From NCBI RefSeq assembly GCF_018531465.1, contig NZ_JAHDTF010000023.1, forward strand, positions 62,001-126,000: 64,000 bases of DNA, in the 5' to 3' direction. Shown in pieces: positions 52,593 to 61,416 of this stretch (its first letter is position 1; each line of letters begins with the position of its first letter). Under the pieces are notes generated by a model that was not told where the DNA came from, did not search any database, and saw only the letters and a program-made list of their open reading frames with translations. The stretch comes from Sphaerisporangium fuscum. Its GTDB lineage: Bacteria > Actinomycetota > Actinomycetes > Streptosporangiales > Streptosporangiaceae. Made by a program: the position numbers and the translations under genes.

Positions 52593-54272
52593 TCAGGGCA
52601 GGCTGTGGACGTGGGCGCCGACGTTGGTGGAGAAGTCGTTGCCGTTGGACGCGTCCCAGTTGGTGGACCAGGTCATGGCGCCGCGCAGGTCCGGCCAGGT
52701 GGTGCCGGGCTTGAAGCTTCCGCAGTTGGTGCCCTTGGCCAGGCAGTCGATGGCGTTGTTCACCACACTGGCCGGGACGTAGCCGCTGCCCGCCGCCCGG
52801 GGTGAGGCGGGCACGCCGATGCCGATCTGGTCGCCGCGAAGCCCCGCCCTGAGCGCGATGCAGGCCTGCGCGGTGATGAAGTCGACCGTCCCCTGACCGT
52901 AGGCTTTGCCGTCGCAGCCGTTCATGGCCCCCGAGTTGTAGTACTGGGTGTTGACGACGGTGAGGATGTCCTTCACGCGGAGCGCCAGGTCCAGGTAGGT
53001 CGAGCCGACGCTCTGCATGTAGAGGGTCTCGGGGGCCATGGTGAGGACGAATCCGGCGCCGGCCTTGCTCTGCAGCGAGTGAAGCGCCTGCGCCATGTAG
53101 GTGGGGCTGATGCCGTTCTCCAGGTCGATGTCCACGCCGTCGAAGCCGTAGGTCTGCATCAGCCTGTAGGCGCTGTCGGCGAAGTTGGCGGCGGCGGTGG
53201 GGTCGCCGACCGAGATGGTGCCGTTCTGACCGCCCACCGACAGCACGACCTTCTTGCCCGCGGCCTGCTTGGTCCGGATGTCGGCCCGGAAGTCGGCGTC
53301 GGTGTAGCCGCCGAGTCTGCTCGACAGGGCGGGGTCCAGGGTGAAGGTGACGCCGCCGGGCTTGGAACGGTCGGCGTCGGCGAAGGACACCTCGATGATG
53401 TCGTAGGCGTCCTGGACGTCCCTGAGCCTCTGGACGGTCGCGCCGTTGTCGAAGTTCTGCCAGTACCCGGTGAGGATGTGCTTGGGCAGGCCGGTGGGGG
53501 GCGGTGTCGTCCCGCCGGTGGTCGTGCCGCTCGCCTCCGAGGTGTAGGCGGAGCAGTTGCCGGCGGCGTCGCACGCGCGCACCTTGAAGCGGTAGGTGGT
53601 GTCGGCGGACAGCCCTGAGGCGGTGTAGCCGGTGACGTTGCCGACGTTCGAGGCGGTGCCTCCGTCGCGGGACACCTCGTAGTGGTCGACCCCGACGTCG
53701 TCGGTGGAGGCGGACCAGGACAGGGCCAGTGAACTGGAGGTGGGCCGGCCCACGGTGAGGGCGCCGGGCACGGTCGGAGGGGTGGTGTCCTGGGGCGGCG
53801 GCGTGCCGCCCGGACCGTCGAGGACCACGTCGTCGGCGTTGTAGGGGCCCTGGCCGTACCATCCGTGCAGGTAGACGGTGGTGCTCGTGGCGGAGGCGCC
53901 GGTGGTGAAGGTCGTGGTGAGCTTGTTCCAGTCGGTGCCCGAGCTCCACGTGCTGCCGCCGCCGTCGACGCCCAGGTAGACGTAGGGGCCCTTCACCCAG
54001 GCGCTCAGCGTGTAGGCCGTGTTCGGCTTGACGCTGATCGTCTGGCTGCATCTGGCGTAGTCCGCGCCGGCGGGCGTGGCCTGCAGGGCGTACGAGCCGG
54101 AGTGCGCCGGGCCGGCCACCGCCTGGCCGTTGGAGCACGACCAGCCGGACAGCCCGCTCTCGAATCCGGGGTTCGTCACGATGTTGGCGGCGTGCGCCGC
54201 CGTGGGGACCAGGAGTGCCCCTGTCAGGGACAGTAAGGCCGTCGCGGCCAGCCTGCTGATCGGAAGTCTCAT
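52593..54272 (-). CDS. Secreted GH18 chitinase with CBM-like and FnIII domains
   Basis: 559 residues. Signal peptide (LAATALLSLTGALLVPTAAHA); a galactose-binding-like module (~27-165); a fibronectin type III domain (~178-262); and a GH18 barrel (~275-559) with DGVDIDLEN, the DxxDxDxE catalytic motif, and KVVLSVGG. Degrades chitin. The ATG at 54272 is preferred over the long upstream frame. The promoter carries the same palindrome as the GH16 gene. Confidence 0.93.
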   Translation of the reverse strand: MRLPISRLAATALLSLTGALLVPTAAHAANIVTNPGFESGLSGWSCSNGQAVAGPAHSGSYALQATPAGADYARCSQTISVKPNTAYTLSAWVKGPYVYLGVDGGGSTWSSGTDWNKLTTTFTTGASATSTTVYLHGWYGQGPYNADDVVLDGPGGTPPPQDTTPPTVPGALTVGRPTSSSLALSWSASTDDVGVDHYEVSRDGGTASNVGNVTGYTASGLSADTTYRFKVRACDAAGNCSAYTSEASGTTTGGTTPPPTGLPKHILTGYWQNFDNGATVQRLRDVQDAYDIIEVSFADADRSKPGGVTFTLDPALSSRLGGYTDADFRADIRTKQAAGKKVVLSVGGQNGTISVGDPTAAANFADSAYRLMQTYGFDGVDIDLENGISPTYMAQALHSLQSKAGAGFVLTMAPETLYMQSVGSTYLDLALRVKDILTVVNTQYYNSGAMNGCDGKAYGQGTVDFITAQACIALRAGLRGDQIGIGVPASPRAAGSGYVPASVVNNAIDCLAKGTNCGSFKPGTTWPDLRGAMTWSTNWDASNGNDFSTNVGAHVHSLP

Positions 54273-54630
54273 CGTTCGCCTCACTGGACTGGGGGGTGGG
54301 GGGCGCGCGACCTCCCCGGCGTCCGCGCTTCCATTAGGAAAGTTTCCTAAGGATTCCCTTGAACGGTACTGCTCCCCGGCCTTTCTGTGAATGGCGCTTC
54401 GGCGAAGACGTCGAAATCGGGCCACGGCCCGAAGGCCGTGGCGCGGCCGGCGGCGCGAGGCCACTCGTTTTTCCGGCTGCGGCGAGCGATGGCGTGTTCA
54501 CTGGAGGTTTGACGGGAAGTGCCGATCTTAATCAAACCTTGTCATCCGCGATCTAGCCGGAGCCGGTGGCACGGAGGTGTGATTACTGCAGCCTGAGCCC
54601 CCACTCAGGATGCGAGAAGGAGTCACATCA
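54273..54630. other. Intergenic ~360 bp between divergent chitinase and amidase genes
   Basis: Contains the shared palindrome at 54334-54350. I see nothing else; in particular no match to the ydaO c-di-AMP riboswitch signature often found before wall hydrolases. Confidence 0.5.
54334..54350 (-). promoter_or_regulatory. Palindromic operator upstream of GH18 chitinase
   Basis: TTAGGAAA-C-TTTCCTAA on the gene strand: a perfect palindrome with eight-base arms, 62 bases before the start. The core 14-mer is identical to the element before the GH16 gene. It differs from the DasR type (TGG..CCA), so another regulator is implied. Confidence 0.7.
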
Positions 54631-57084
54631 GTGGTATCTCCCCTACGAACCGTAGCCGCATCAGGAGTGACCGCGGCGATCCTGCTTGCGGTCGCGCCCG
54701 CCGCCCTCGCGGCCGGCACCCCGACGTCCGATGGCCTGGTCTCCTGCGCGGCGACGCTGTCCGCGCCGACGCGCGACCAGGCGTTCAAGGAGGCCGCCGC
54801 CGCCACACGTGTGCCGGAGGGCCTGCTCAAAGCCGTTTCCTACATGCAGTCGCGCTGGGACGACCACGACGGCCGGCCCAGCGGCGAAGGCGGCTACGGC
54901 CTTTTCCACCTGATCGACCAGAAGCCCACGAACTGGGACGGGTCGGGCAAGGGCCAGGCGACCCAGGCCAGGAGCCAGATCGAGACGGCGGCGAGCCTGA
55001 CCGGCCTGTCCGCGGACTCCATCAAGACCGACCCGAACGCGAACATCTGCGCCGGCGCGGCACTGCTGGCGTCGTACCACAGCGGTGGCGACGGGCTCGC
55101 CGGCTGGCGCGGCGCCGTGGCGCGGCTCGGCGGCAAGGACCACTTCGCCGAGCAGGTGTACCAGACCCTGAAGAAGGGCGAGAGCCGCGTCACCGACGAC
55201 GGCCAGCGAGTGACGCTCACCGCCGACCCCTCGGTCACCGTGCCGGGCGAGAAGGCCGCCACCGGCGGCACCGACTGCCCCGAGGGACTGGACTGCGAAC
55301 GGCTGGAGGCGCCGTACGCGAAGAAGAACCCCGCCGACCCGGACAACACCACCGCCTACGGTAACCACGACATCGCCGACCGCACGGGGCCGGGCGGGCC
55401 GAAGCTCAAGTACATCGTCATCCATGACACCGAGGGCTACTACGGGCCGTCGGTGGCGCTGGCGCAGGACCCCACGTACCTGGCCTGGAACTACACGATC
55501 CGGTCCTCCGACGGGCACATCGCCCAGCACCTCGACGCCAAGGACCTGGGCTGGCACGCCGGCAACTGGTACGTGAACATGCACTCGATCGGCATCGAGC
55601 ACGAGGGCTTCGCCGGCACCGCCCAGTGGTTCACCGAGTCGTCGTACCAGAGCTCGGCGAAGCTGGTGAAGTACCTCGCCGGGAAGTACGACATCCCGCT
55701 CGACCGCGCCCACATCATCGGCCACGACCAGGTGCCCGGCACCCTGTTCGGCAACACCAAGAGCGTGCACTGGGACCCGGGGCCGTACTGGGACTGGGGC
55801 CACTACTTCGAGCTCCTCGGCGCCCCCGTCGGAGGCTCCCAGAAGGCCACCACCGACGTCGCCGCCGGTGACGTGGTGGAGGTGCGGACCGGCTACGCCG
55901 ACAACCCGCAGGTCGTCACGGGATGCGCGGAGGCCTCGCCGCACTCGCCGGCCTGCGTCCCCGGGGCCGGCACCAACTTCGTACCGCTCCACCAGACCCC
56001 CTCCGACGACGCTCCCCTCGCCAAGGACCCGGGGTGGAAGCCGAACGGAGCCGACGGCACGACGTACGCCAGCGACATCAGCGCACGGGTCACCTCCGGG
56101 CAGAAGCTCGTGGTCGCCCAGGTGCAGGGCGACTGGCTCGGCGTGTGGTGGGCGGGCTCGCTCGCCTGGCTGCACAACCCCGCCGCGCGGCCGGTGGTCG
56201 TCCGGACCACGGCCAAGACGGTCACGGTGAAGTCGGCGACGACACCGGCGAACATCTACGGCCGTGCCTACCCCGAGCCGGCGGCGTACACGGGCACGGG
56301 CGTGCCGGTGCAGGCGATCTCGGCGCTGGAGTACAAGATCCCGGCCGGGCAGACCTACGCCGTGAGCGACGAGAACGCGGTCACGGACTACTACCGGGCG
56401 AACACCTTCGACGGCTCGGGGCCCGGCGACCGTACCGACGTCGTGGGCCAGGACAAGTACTACCAGCTGTGGTACGCCCACCGGCAGGTGTTCGTGCGGG
56501 CCGCGGAGGTCGACCTGCACGACCCGCAGAAGCTCGCCGTCAGCAACACCGCGCCGCCGGCCGTCAGCGGCGCCGCCAAGGTCGGAGAGGAGCTCACGGC
56601 CTCCAGCGGCTCGTGGTCGCGCCAGGTGGCGGGCTTCACCTACCAGTGGTACGTCGGCGGCGCGCCCGTGGAGGGGGCGACCGGGACGACCTACCGCGTG
56701 CGTCCGGCGGATCTCGGCAAGACGGTGACGGTCAAGGTCACGGTGGACGACCCGTACTTCGCGGACACGTCGGCGCAGTCGGAGCCGACCGCGGCCGTCG
56801 CGCCGGGGACGATCGCGTCCGTCAGGGCGCCCGAGATCACCGGTGCCGCGAAGGTCGGCAAGCGCCTGAAGGCGTCCGCCGGCGAGTGGGCGCCGGCGCC
56901 GGAGAAGGTCGCCTACCAGTGGCTGCGCAACGGCACGCCGATCCACGGCGCGACCTCGGCGACCTACCACGTCAAGGGATGGGACCTCGGGTCGCGCCTC
57001 TCGGTCCTGGTGACCGTCACGGCCACCGGCTACGACAAGGCCGGCGCCACCTCGCAGCCCACCTCACGGGTGACGCCGTGGTGA
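54631..57084 (+). CDS. Secreted N-acetylmuramoyl-L-alanine amidase, multidomain
   Basis: About 817 residues. Signal peptide; a lysozyme/transglycosylase-like N-terminal region (RVPEGLLKAVSYMQSRWD, GGYGLFHLID); an Amidase_2 domain (LKYIVIHDTEGYYG, GWHAGNWYVNMHSIGIEHEG, IIGHDQVPG) with zinc-ligand His residues; an SH3-like stretch; and two C-terminal repeats of ~90 residues (AAKVGEELTASSGSW, AAKVGKRLKASAGEW). Cleaves peptidoglycan. GTG at 54631 follows AAGGAG at 8-base spacing; an ATG at 54610 has none. Confidence 0.9.
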   Translation: MVSPLRTVAASGVTAAILLAVAPAALAAGTPTSDGLVSCAATLSAPTRDQAFKEAAAATRVPEGLLKAVSYMQSRWDDHDGRPSGEGGYGLFHLIDQKPTNWDGSGKGQATQARSQIETAASLTGLSADSIKTDPNANICAGAALLASYHSGGDGLAGWRGAVARLGGKDHFAEQVYQTLKKGESRVTDDGQRVTLTADPSVTVPGEKAATGGTDCPEGLDCERLEAPYAKKNPADPDNTTAYGNHDIADRTGPGGPKLKYIVIHDTEGYYGPSVALAQDPTYLAWNYTIRSSDGHIAQHLDAKDLGWHAGNWYVNMHSIGIEHEGFAGTAQWFTESSYQSSAKLVKYLAGKYDIPLDRAHIIGHDQVPGTLFGNTKSVHWDPGPYWDWGHYFELLGAPVGGSQKATTDVAAGDVVEVRTGYADNPQVVTGCAEASPHSPACVPGAGTNFVPLHQTPSDDAPLAKDPGWKPNGADGTTYASDISARVTSGQKLVVAQVQGDWLGVWWAGSLAWLHNPAARPVVVRTTAKTVTVKSATTPANIYGRAYPEPAAYTGTGVPVQAISALEYKIPAGQTYAVSDENAVTDYYRANTFDGSGPGDRTDVVGQDKYYQLWYAHRQVFVRAAEVDLHDPQKLAVSNTAPPAVSGAAKVGEELTASSGSWSRQVAGFTYQWYVGGAPVEGATGTTYRVRPADLGKTVTVKVTVDDPYFADTSAQSEPTAAVAPGTIASVRAPEITGAAKVGKRLKASAGEWAPAPEKVAYQWLRNGTPIHGATSATYHVKGWDLGSRLSVLVTVTATGYDKAGATSQPTSRVTPW

Positions 57085-57103
57085 CCTGCGGGAACTGATC
57101 ACA

Positions 57104-57133
57104 CCGCGGGGACGCCTCCGGGTGTCCCCGCGG
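57104..57133. terminator. Bidirectional terminator between amidase and FtsX-like genes
   Basis: CCGCGGGGAC (57104-57113) pairs with GTCCCCGCGG (57124-57133), 10 perfect pairs, between convergent genes. Confidence 0.8.
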
Positions 57134-57137
57134 CCCG

Positions 57138-57938
57138 TCAGTTCGCGTCAGGGGTGACCGCGAGAACCCCCTCCACGCCCGGCACGTGCTCGAGGGCGCG
57201 CCTCAGCTTGCCGAGGGCGCTCGGGGCGTCGGTCCTGACGTAGAAGCTCTCCATCGGGGAGCGGGGGTAGGCGCAGAGCTGGTCGGGACAGTAGTAGGCG
57301 TTCAGCTTGGTGTCGAAGGCGGTGTCCACGTAATAGAGGTGCTCGACGTCCACCGCTTGGCGGATCTTCTCCGCGATGAGCTCCTTGTCATGCCTTGTCG
57401 GTACACGGGCCCACTCGGCCCCGAAATCCAGCAGGCTGGAGCCGGGATAGCTCAACGTGACCTGTAGGTCGGCCTTGCCCGCCCAGAAGTTGACCGGCAA
57501 CCGGACGAGGTTCACGGGCACCGGCGACCCGGCCATCCGCTCCGCGATCTTCGGGATGTCGTCCGGGTGCCGGGCCGTCCCCACGAAGTGGGCCTGGACG
57601 CCGCAGACATTGTGGCCGCCGTACGGCCGCGCCTCCACCTGCGCCTTGGTGTAGACCTTCAGGCGCTCTATCTCGGGAACGGCGCGGAGGAACCTCTCGA
57701 CGACCGGCTGGGTCTCCGGCGTCAGCCCTTCCATCGAGCACTGGAAGACCATGAACCTGCGCTGCTCTGGCCACGGGCCGTCCGGTGGCGACAGGACGCC
57801 TTCCGAGCGCGTCGCGGCGAACCACGCTCCGCCCGCGCAGATGAGCAGGGCGGCGGCCGTCACCACCTTCCACCGGCGCGTCGCGGGCCCGACCGCCACG
57901 GAGATCGTCTCCGGCCGTGGTTCGTCGTTCGTGACCAT
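57138..57938 (-). CDS. Membrane-anchored FtsX-ectodomain-like protein
   Basis: 266 residues. One membrane segment (VVTAAALLICAGGAWFA), then an exported region whose halves recall the extracellular domain of cell-division FtsX (PEIERLKVYTKAQVEARPYG; ESFYVRTDAPSALGKLRRAL with LEHVPGVEGV). It lacks the FtsX permease helices, so it is an ectodomain alone. FtsX ectodomains activate wall hydrolases; the amidase gene converging on it makes a partnership plausible but unproven. Confidence 0.65.
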   Translation of the reverse strand: MVTNDEPRPETISVAVGPATRRWKVVTAAALLICAGGAWFAATRSEGVLSPPDGPWPEQRRFMVFQCSMEGLTPETQPVVERFLRAVPEIERLKVYTKAQVEARPYGGHNVCGVQAHFVGTARHPDDIPKIAERMAGSPVPVNLVRLPVNFWAGKADLQVTLSYPGSSLLDFGAEWARVPTRHDKELIAEKIRQAVDVEHLYYVDTAFDTKLNAYYCPDQLCAYPRSPMESFYVRTDAPSALGKLRRALEHVPGVEGVLAVTPDAN

Positions 57939-58091
57939 GGTCCCTACCTGGTGAGCCCCCTGCGAGTCGACGCCCACGTGACCAGCTGGGCCTGGATCAC
58001 TTGTACCAGAACCCGATGACAGGGCCCGTGACCGTCGCCACCCCCGCGCGGCGTGTCGGGACGCCCCTGGGCACGGACACCGCCGTACGGC

Positions 58092-59066
58092 TCAGCCGGT
58101 GACGGCGAGGAGGGATTCGGCGACGGCCGTGCGGGCGTAGAGCACGGAACGTCCCGCGCGGTGGGCGCTGACCATGCCCGCCTCACGCAGGGCGGTGAGA
58201 TGCTGGGAGACCCCGGCCGCAGAGATGCCCGTGCGCCGCGCGAGTTCGGTCGTGGAGGCGGGGGCCTCCAGCTCGGCCAGCAGGACGGTGCGCGAGCGGC
58301 CGAGGACGGCGGCGATCGCCTCGGCACGCTTCACCGGCCGGTGCTCCCACAGCGTGCCGGCGCCCCGGGCGGGGTAGGCGAGCTGGGGCGGCTCGGGCGG
58401 GCGCGACCAGGTGAGCGTCTCCGCGGCGAAGGCCGAGGGGACCAGCAGCAGACCCGATCCGGTGGTCTCCCGGGAGATGCCGCAGTGCCGGCGGACGATC
58501 CGGAGGGTGTTCTCGTCCCAGCTGAGGCTGGAGTGCAGGTCGTTGAACACCTGCCCGACGCCCCGCTCGGCTGCCTGCCGGGCGCGGTGGAAGACGTCCG
58601 CGTCGAGCACCACGCGGATCTTGGCCCAGTAGGGGGCCAGGGCCAGCTCCCAGTAGGCCTCGATCTCCTCGCACAGCCGCGCCAGCCGCGCCCGCGGATC
58701 GGCGCGCAACGCCTGCAGCCGGGAGCCGGTACGGCCGCGAAGGCGGGCGAGGTCGGCCAGCACGTGGTCGGCGGGCGTGGCGCGGATGACGGCGAGCTCG
58801 GCCTCCAGGGACGGAGAAGGGTCCTCGGGCACCGGGGTGAGGAAGTCGGCCAGGTAGCCGTCGGGCGGGATCAGCTCGGCCAGGCAGCCCCTGTCGAGCC
58901 CGGCGGCGGCCACCCGGGGCCGTACCTGCTCGAGCCAGGGACGGTGCACCGGGTGCGCGGAACCCGTGGCCAGCAGCCGGAAGCTGGTCACGACCTCCCA
59001 CATCGGCGAGACCGCGAACCTGGTGAGGGCCAGGTCGTCGGTCGAGAAGGCCAGTTCGGACAGCAT
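58092..59066 (-). CDS. ArsR-type regulator with DUF5937-like N-terminal domain
   Basis: About 324 residues: a long N-terminal helical region of DUF5937 type, then a C-terminal ArsR winged helix (TELARRTGISAAGVSQHLTALREAGMVSAHRAGRSVLY). No ArsR metal-site Cys seen. ATG at 59066 (MLSELAFS) or GTG 59072. Divergent from the MFS exporter, its likely target. Confidence 0.85.
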   Translation of the reverse strand: MLSELAFSTDDLALTRFAVSPMWEVVTSFRLLATGSAHPVHRPWLEQVRPRVAAAGLDRGCLAELIPPDGYLADFLTPVPEDPSPSLEAELAVIRATPADHVLADLARLRGRTGSRLQALRADPRARLARLCEEIEAYWELALAPYWAKIRVVLDADVFHRARQAAERGVGQVFNDLHSSLSWDENTLRIVRRHCGISRETTGSGLLLVPSAFAAETLTWSRPPEPPQLAYPARGAGTLWEHRPVKRAEAIAAVLGRSRTVLLAELEAPASTTELARRTGISAAGVSQHLTALREAGMVSAHRAGRSVLYARTAVAESLLAVTG

Positions 59067-59136
59067 GCGCACCCCGAGGATTCAGGCTCGGCTTAATCAA
59101 TGGCCTGGAGTCTACGCCGCCCGCAGGATTGCGGTC

Positions 59137-60363
59137 ATGCTCTCCACCTTCAGTGGGCTCCCCCGTACCGCCTGGATCATCTTCGCGGGGACCGTGATCA
59201 ACCGCCTCGGCTACGTGGTCACGCCTTTCCTGGTCTTCTACCTCGGCTCGCGCGGCGTCGCCACCGAGCAGATCCCATACGTCCTCGGCGCGCTCGGCGC
59301 GGGCAACCTGATCGGTCCGATGGCCGGCGGCCTGCTCGCCGACCGGATGGGCCGGCGGCCCACGATGCTGATCGGCCTGCTGGGGACCGCCCTGTCGCAG
59401 GGCCTGCTGTTCGCCGCGCCGAACGTCGTCACGCTGGCGCTCGCGGCCGTCCTCCTCAGCGCCGCCGGGTCCATGGTGGGCCCCGCCTCGGGCGCGCTGC
59501 TCACCGACACGGTGAACGCCGACCGGCGGCGCACCGCCTTCTCGCTGTTCCACTGGGCCATCAACATCGGGACGGCCGTGGCCGGCGCCCTCGGCGGTTT
59601 CCTGGCCGCGCACGGCTACTGGCTGCTGTTCGCCCTGGACGCGGCGACCTCCCTGGCGTACGCGCTGGTCGTGGTCACGCTGCTGCCCGGCGGGCGCGGC
59701 GGGACGGCTCCTACGGCGGACGCCGGGAACGGGACCGGGTACGGCGTGGTCTTCCGGGACCCGCTGATGCGGGCGCTGCTCCCGCTCTTCGGCATCGCCC
59801 TGATGATCTACTCGCTCACCGAGGTCGCCCTGCCGCTGGCCATCCGCGACCAGGGCCTGCCCACGACCACGCTCGGCCTGATGGCCACGCTGAACGCGGT
59901 GCTGGTGGTCGTGCTGCAACCGGTCGCCATGAACGTCCTGGCCCGGCTCCCGCAGATCCCGGTGTACGTCGGCGCCAGCGTCCTGATCGCGGTGGGCATC
60001 GCCCTGACCGGGGTGGCGCACGACACCTGGACGTACGCGGCGACGGTCGTCGTCTGGTCGGTCGGCGAGGCGGCGGTCGGCGGCGTCCCCGGTGCCGTCA
60101 TCGCGAGCCTCGCGCCCGCCGACGCCCGCGGCCGGTACCAGGGCAGCTTCCAGTGGACCTGGGGCATCGCCCGGTTCACCGCGCTGGCCGTGGGCACGGG
60201 CGTGTACGCGACGGCGGGGCCGGCGGTGGTCTGGTGGTTCAGCGCCGTCGCGGGCATCGCCGCCGCCCTCGGCGTCGGCCTCCTGGCCCCCGCGATCACC
60301 CGCCGTACCGCGCTCCCCGAGCCGCTGACCCCCGCCGAGCCCGCCACCGCCGTGGCCGCCTGA
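59137..60363 (+). CDS. MFS transporter (drug exporter type)
   Basis: 408 residues, twelve membrane segments. Between helices 2 and 3 is the MFS motif GGLLADRMGRRPTMLIG; the second half begins around RALLPLFGIALMIYSLTEV. ATG at 59137; the open frame to 58966 overlaps the divergent regulator. Probably regulated by it. Confidence 0.9.
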   Translation: MLSTFSGLPRTAWIIFAGTVINRLGYVVTPFLVFYLGSRGVATEQIPYVLGALGAGNLIGPMAGGLLADRMGRRPTMLIGLLGTALSQGLLFAAPNVVTLALAAVLLSAAGSMVGPASGALLTDTVNADRRRTAFSLFHWAINIGTAVAGALGGFLAAHGYWLLFALDAATSLAYALVVVTLLPGGRGGTAPTADAGNGTGYGVVFRDPLMRALLPLFGIALMIYSLTEVALPLAIRDQGLPTTTLGLMATLNAVLVVVLQPVAMNVLARLPQIPVYVGASVLIAVGIALTGVAHDTWTYAATVVVWSVGEAAVGGVPGAVIASLAPADARGRYQGSFQWTWGIARFTALAVGTGVYATAGPAVVWWFSAVAGIAAALGVGLLAPAITRRTALPEPLTPAEPATAVAA

Positions 60364-60375
60364 CCCGGCCGTGGT

Positions 60376-61077
60376 TCAGCCGTTCGACCGGCGCTGGACG
60401 AACCAGAAGACGGCGAGCGAAGCGGCCACCCCGACGGCCGCACCCGTGGCGAACCCGCCCGTCACGCCGGTCGTCACGGCCTGCACCGTCACCGCGAGCA
60501 CGCAGAGGAGCAGCAGCACGGCCACCAGCAGGTGGAAACGCCCGCTGAAGAACACGCGGCGGCCGGGAGCGGGAGGCGGGGCGGCGACCTCCCCTGCAGG
60601 GCCGACACTGGCGGCCCTGGGACGTTTGAAGTACTCGTAGTGGAACCACGTGCCGCAGGGTTCCCAGCCGTCGGGGGCCAGGCGCTCGAGCAGGGTGCGC
60701 CTGCCCCTGAGGGGCACGACCTCCCGGCGGTACTCCCAGCGTTGCGGGTGCTCGGGGTCGCGGCGGCTGACGAACATGCCGCGCCTGTCGACCCTCTCGA
60801 CCTCCCAGCCCTGCTCGCCGAACTCGTTGAGGCGCCGCTCGTCGGCGAAGATGTCGGCCGTCCAGGTCCAGGTGTCGCCGGCGGCACCGGCGGCCGGCGT
60901 CACCGGCTCGGGACCCAGTCGCGCGGCGAACTCGGCGACGGGACCGAACTCCTCCTCGGGGTCGGCGCCGCTCTCCCCCAGGTAGGCGGCGAGGTCGCCG
61001 ACCGTGGCGGCGATCCGCTCGGGCGGGACACCTCGGGCGCGCAGCAGCGCGGCGAGGTCGTCGAAGTAGTCGCTCAT
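60376..61077 (-). CDS. HAAS/DUF1700-like membrane protein with DUF2812-like region
   Basis: 233 residues. A HAAS-type helical N-terminus (YFDDLAALLRARGVPPERIAATVGDLAAYL) is followed by a DUF2812-like segment (LNEFGEQGWEVERVDRRGMF) and two C-terminal membrane helices. HAAS proteins are typically co-encoded with PadR regulators; the start overlaps the PadR stop by one base. Confidence 0.78.
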   Translation of the reverse strand: MSDYFDDLAALLRARGVPPERIAATVGDLAAYLGESGADPEEEFGPVAEFAARLGPEPVTPAAGAAGDTWTWTADIFADERRLNEFGEQGWEVERVDRRGMFVSRRDPEHPQRWEYRREVVPLRGRRTLLERLAPDGWEPCGTWFHYEYFKRPRAASVGPAGEVAAPPPAPGRRVFFSGRFHLLVAVLLLLCVLAVTVQAVTTGVTGGFATGAAVGVAASLAVFWFVQRRSNG

Positions 61078-61412
61078 CAGGCTTTCCCTTTGGCGAGCAG
61101 GGCCCGCACCGACTCGTCGAACGCCAGCCAGCGGGCCCCCTGCTCCAGCAGGGTCTCGCGGCCCTGGTCGGTGAGGCGGTAATAGCGGCGGCCCGGTCCG
61201 CGCTCGGTGGCGCGGAACTCGGCCGCGAGCTGGCCCGCCTCCTCCAGCCTGTTGAGCACGGGATACAGCGTGCCGCCCTTGATCTGGCCGAGGCCCGCCT
61301 CGGCGAGCGTCTTGGAGATCTCGTAGCCGTAGCTCTCGCCCTCGCTCAGGCTGGCGAGCACGAGCAGGTCGAGGACGCCCTTCAACCAGCTCGCGCGGCG
61401 GTCGGCTGTCAT
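61077..61412 (-). CDS. PadR-family regulator (short)
   Basis: 111 residues, single PadR winged helix (LLVLASLSEGESYGYEISKTLAEA, GGTLYPVLNRLEEAGQLAAEF). Middle gene of the CPBP-PadR-HAAS operon; its stop is coupled to the HAAS gene. Confidence 0.92.
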   Translation of the reverse strand: MTADRRASWLKGVLDLLVLASLSEGESYGYEISKTLAEAGLGQIKGGTLYPVLNRLEEAGQLAAEFRATERGPGRRYYRLTDQGRETLLEQGARWLAFDESVRALLAKGKA

Positions 61413-61416
61413 GGCC

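Noticed and set aside
54480..54630. ydaO-type c-di-AMP riboswitch before the amidase
   Set aside because: No match to the conserved GGGAGC/GGGGCGAA-type segments that I could find.
54661..56970. 769-residue ORF opposite the amidase
   Set aside because: Shadow frame; the + strand carries amidase motifs and a ribosome site.
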